A stretch of 34,437 bases of DNA from JB111 sp052093225 (GTDB lineage Bacteria; Actinomycetota; Actinomycetes; Actinomycetales; Actinomycetaceae), in contig JBQDDG010000036.1 in NCBI GenBank assembly GCA_052093225.1, forward strand, positions 1-34,437, in the 5' to 3' direction. Below the pieces are notes generated by a model. It did no database searches and was not told the DNA's origin. It saw only the letters and a list, made by a program, of their open reading frames with translations. Made by a program: the position numbers and the translations under genes. Below are positions 32,862 to 34,437 of this stretch, piece by piece. Numbering within the stretch: position 1 is the first letter of the stretch; every line of letters starts with the position of its first letter.

Positions 32862-32930
32862 CTACCGGCCCCGGGACCCCACCGCTACCGGCCCCAGGAC
32901 CCCACCGCTACCGGCTCCGGGACTCCGCGA
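32862..32930. repeat. 23 bp tandem repeat over the holA stop codon
   Basis: Three 23 bp units begin CTACCGGC at 32862, 32885 and 32908. The third is the last codons and TAG stop of holA on the minus strand; the first two lie downstream of it. A degenerate fourth copy is near 32838. Confidence 0.88.
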
Positions 32931-33882
32931 CGCGCCGGACCGCGCGTTCCGTCGCGAACACCGGGTCGCGCGAGAGGCCCTTGACCTCGGCGTCCGCGGC
33001 GGCGACCGCGCCGATCGCCGCCGCGAGACCGTGCGGGGTCCAGCCGGCGAGCTCGCGCCGTGCCCTGTCGGCCTGCCAGGGCGCCATCCCCTTCGGCGGG
33101 CCGCCGCGCGAGGCGGAGACGAGCGCCATCTGGCGGAGCTTGGCCGCCAGGGCCGCGACGACGGGCACCGGCCCGGTCCCGGTGACGACGGCGTGCCGGA
33201 ACAGTGCGACCGCCTGGCCCACCCGGCCGGCGACCGCGGCGTCGGCGACCTCGAACCCGGTGGCCTCGACCCTGCCCGCGTGGAACCGGCGCACCTGGTC
33301 GACCGTGATGTCCCCGCCCGAGTCGGCGAGGAGCTGGGCGACCGACGAGGCGAGCTCGGCGACGTCGTTGCCGAGGGCGTCGACGAGGTCGTTGACCGCC
33401 GCCGGCTCGATGCGTCCCCGCGCCCGCCGCACGTCCGCGCGCACGAGCTCGGCCTTGTCGGAGTCCTTCTTCAGCGCCTCGCACCGGACGACGGGATACC
33501 CGGCGGCCGCGACGGCGTCGAGCAGCTTCTTGCCCCGGGTCCCGCTCTGGTGACGCATGAGGAGGACGACGTCGGGCGCCGGGTCGTCGAGGTAGGCCAA
33601 CGTGTCCTCGAGCAGTGCGTCCGTCATCGCCTCGAGGTGCTCGACGTGCACGAGGCGGGGCTCGCCGAACAGCGAGGCGCTCGTGAGCAGCGAGAGCTGC
33701 CCCTTCTCGTAGGCGGCGGCCTCGATGCGGGTGACCTCGACGTCGGGGTCGCGCGCCGTCACCTGGGCGTGGATCGAGCGTTCTGCCCGCTCGGCGAGCA
33801 CCGCCTCCGGCCCGCGCACGAGGACCACGGCGGCGGGCTCGACGGTCTCCCAGGTAGGTGCTGACGAACGACGGGCGGCCAC
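32908..33882 (-). CDS. holA: DNA polymerase III subunit delta
   Basis: The 324-residue protein is HolA, the clamp-loader delta subunit that opens the sliding clamp. The N-terminal nucleotide-fold part (VVLVRGPEAVLAERA), DPAPDVVLLMRHQSGTRGKKLLD, the middle lid region (LVDALGNDVAELASSVAQLL) and the C-terminal helical collar (LAAKLRQM) are all present and full length. The start is GTG at 33882 with a weak ribosome site. In many actinobacteria holA follows comEC and lies near rpsT; here a septum-formation-domain gene lies upstream instead. Confidence 0.95.
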   Translation of the reverse strand: MAARRSSAPTWETVEPAAVVLVRGPEAVLAERAERSIHAQVTARDPDVEVTRIEAAAYEKGQLSLLTSASLFGEPRLVHVEHLEAMTDALLEDTLAYLDDPAPDVVLLMRHQSGTRGKKLLDAVAAAGYPVVRCEALKKDSDKAELVRADVRRARGRIEPAAVNDLVDALGNDVAELASSVAQLLADSGGDITVDQVRRFHAGRVEATGFEVADAAVAGRVGQAVALFRHAVVTGTGPVPVVAALAAKLRQMALVSASRGGPPKGMAPWQADRARRELAGWTPHGLAAAIGAVAAADAEVKGLSRDPVFATERAVRRVAESRSR

Positions 33883-34037
33883 CGGGTCAGCCTGCCACGA
33901 GCCGGCGACACCGTGCGGCCCCCTCCACCGCCGGTCGCGGCTCCTTCAGCAGGGCGTCGGCGCGTCGGCGCAACAGTGGGTCAGCACTCCGCCGGCGCGT
34001 GAGTGGCACCGCACGGCGGGGGCGCGGGGGCGCGGGA

Positions 34038-34437
34038 TCAGCGCAGCGACTGGAACGCGCTGCCGCTGTCGGGGTCCTCGGTGGTGAGGAGGCAGAGGAC
34101 CTCTGTGTCGCCGTCGTCGTCCCACGTCTCCTCCGACGGCGTGAGGCTGGCGACCCCGTAGCTCGAGTCCGTGTCCTCCCCACCGAGGTAGGCCTCGAGC
34201 TGGGAGCTGCAGCGGTCGTCCGCCTCGTCGGCGACGGCGTCGTCCCCCGGGTAGTCGCCGTCGTCGAGGTTGAAGGTGTAGAAGACCTCGGCACCGTGCT
34301 CGCCGTCGCAGGAGATGCGGCTCCCGGGCTCGGGATCGGCGAGGCACTGGCCGGGGTCGGCGGTGAAGACGCCGTCGGAGTCGGCGGCCGGCCTCCCCGT
34401 GTCGAAGTCGGCGAGCGAGAGGTCCGGGACCCGGGTC
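34038..34437 (-). CDS. Septum-formation-domain protein, 3' part (cut by window edge)
   Basis: Reading the minus strand from the right edge gives 132 residues to a TGA at 34038 with no start. Segments FTADPGQCLADP, SRISCDGEHGAEVFYTFNL, RCSSQLEAYLG, TPSEETWDDDGD and EVLCLL match the secreted septum-formation domain seen in actinobacterial membrane proteins, including its four spaced cysteines. The N-terminus, probably with a membrane segment, is outside the window. The strongly acidic composition is normal for this family. The 155 bp between it and holA shows no gene I can support. Confidence 0.65.
   Translation of the reverse strand, partial: TRVPDLSLADFDTGRPAADSDGVFTADPGQCLADPEPGSRISCDGEHGAEVFYTFNLDDGDYPGDDAVADEADDRCSSQLEAYLGGEDTDSSYGVASLTPSEETWDDDGDTEVLCLLTTEDPDSGSAFQSLR

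Noticed and set aside
33887..34009. A 40-residue minus-strand frame (GTG start) just upstream of holA
   Set aside because: It is Arg-rich, has no ribosome site and no family resemblance; probably chance in high-GC DNA.

Overview
This is a very GC-rich window with strong G/C third-position bias, frequent GTG and TTG starts, and long antisense open frames. A CIRCE/HrcA site, an actinobacterial-type LexA box, a DUF3097 gene, a DUF222-HNH gene and a DnaJ2-type chaperone point to an actinobacterium. The gene order hints at Micrococcales (a Cellulomonas/Promicromonospora-like group), but that family placement is inferred, not proven.

Region 1 (1-5800) is a sugar or polyol catabolic island. It holds a DeoR-type repressor (+), a translationally coupled class I aldolase and zinc alcohol dehydrogenase (-), an aldo/keto reductase (-) and a divergent FGGY kinase (+). 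Together they would oxidise or reduce a polyol/sugar, phosphorylate it and cleave the sugar phosphate. The substrate cannot be read from the sequence, and no transporter is in view. A nested perfect palindrome (5731-5808) closes the island against the convergent era gene.

Region 2 (5823-22551) is a conserved housekeeping block, almost all on the minus strand. In transcription order it runs lepA, MOSC protein, trmB, hemW, then hrcA, dnaJ, rsmE, phoH, ybeY, a CBS/CorC-type membrane protein and era. These genes serve translation quality control, heme-related radical SAM chemistry, heat shock, rRNA maturation and ribosome assembly. Many junctions overlap by 4 bp (ATGA/GTGA). Between hemW and hrcA lie three plus-strand genes: an HExxH membrane protein, a DUF3097 protein with a possible TOPRIM-like segment, and a DUF222-HNH nuclease behind a LexA box.

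Region 3 (22552-29400) is accessory DNA between lepA and rpsT, which are often close neighbours in actinobacteria. It contains a YeeE/YedE-TusA sulfur uptake pair, a lipoprotein, a coupled three-gene operon (circularly permuted ATP-grasp, alpha-E, transglutaminase-like; a predicted peptide/amide-bond system of unknown product) and a PemK-like protein without a visible antitoxin.

Region 4 (29401-34437) holds rpsT with a promoter, a strong leader hairpin and a terminator, then a GT4 glycosyltransferase, an MFS transporter, holA, and the 3' end of a gene for a septum-formation-domain protein that runs off the right edge.

A theme not explained by the genes is the number of short tandem repeats (12 to 38 bp periods) in intergenic DNA. 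Several start inside the last codons or stop codon of a gene: rsmE, the HExxH gene and holA. Two more repeats lie inside coding regions (CorC-like N-terminus, TrmB N-terminal tail) and keep the frame.
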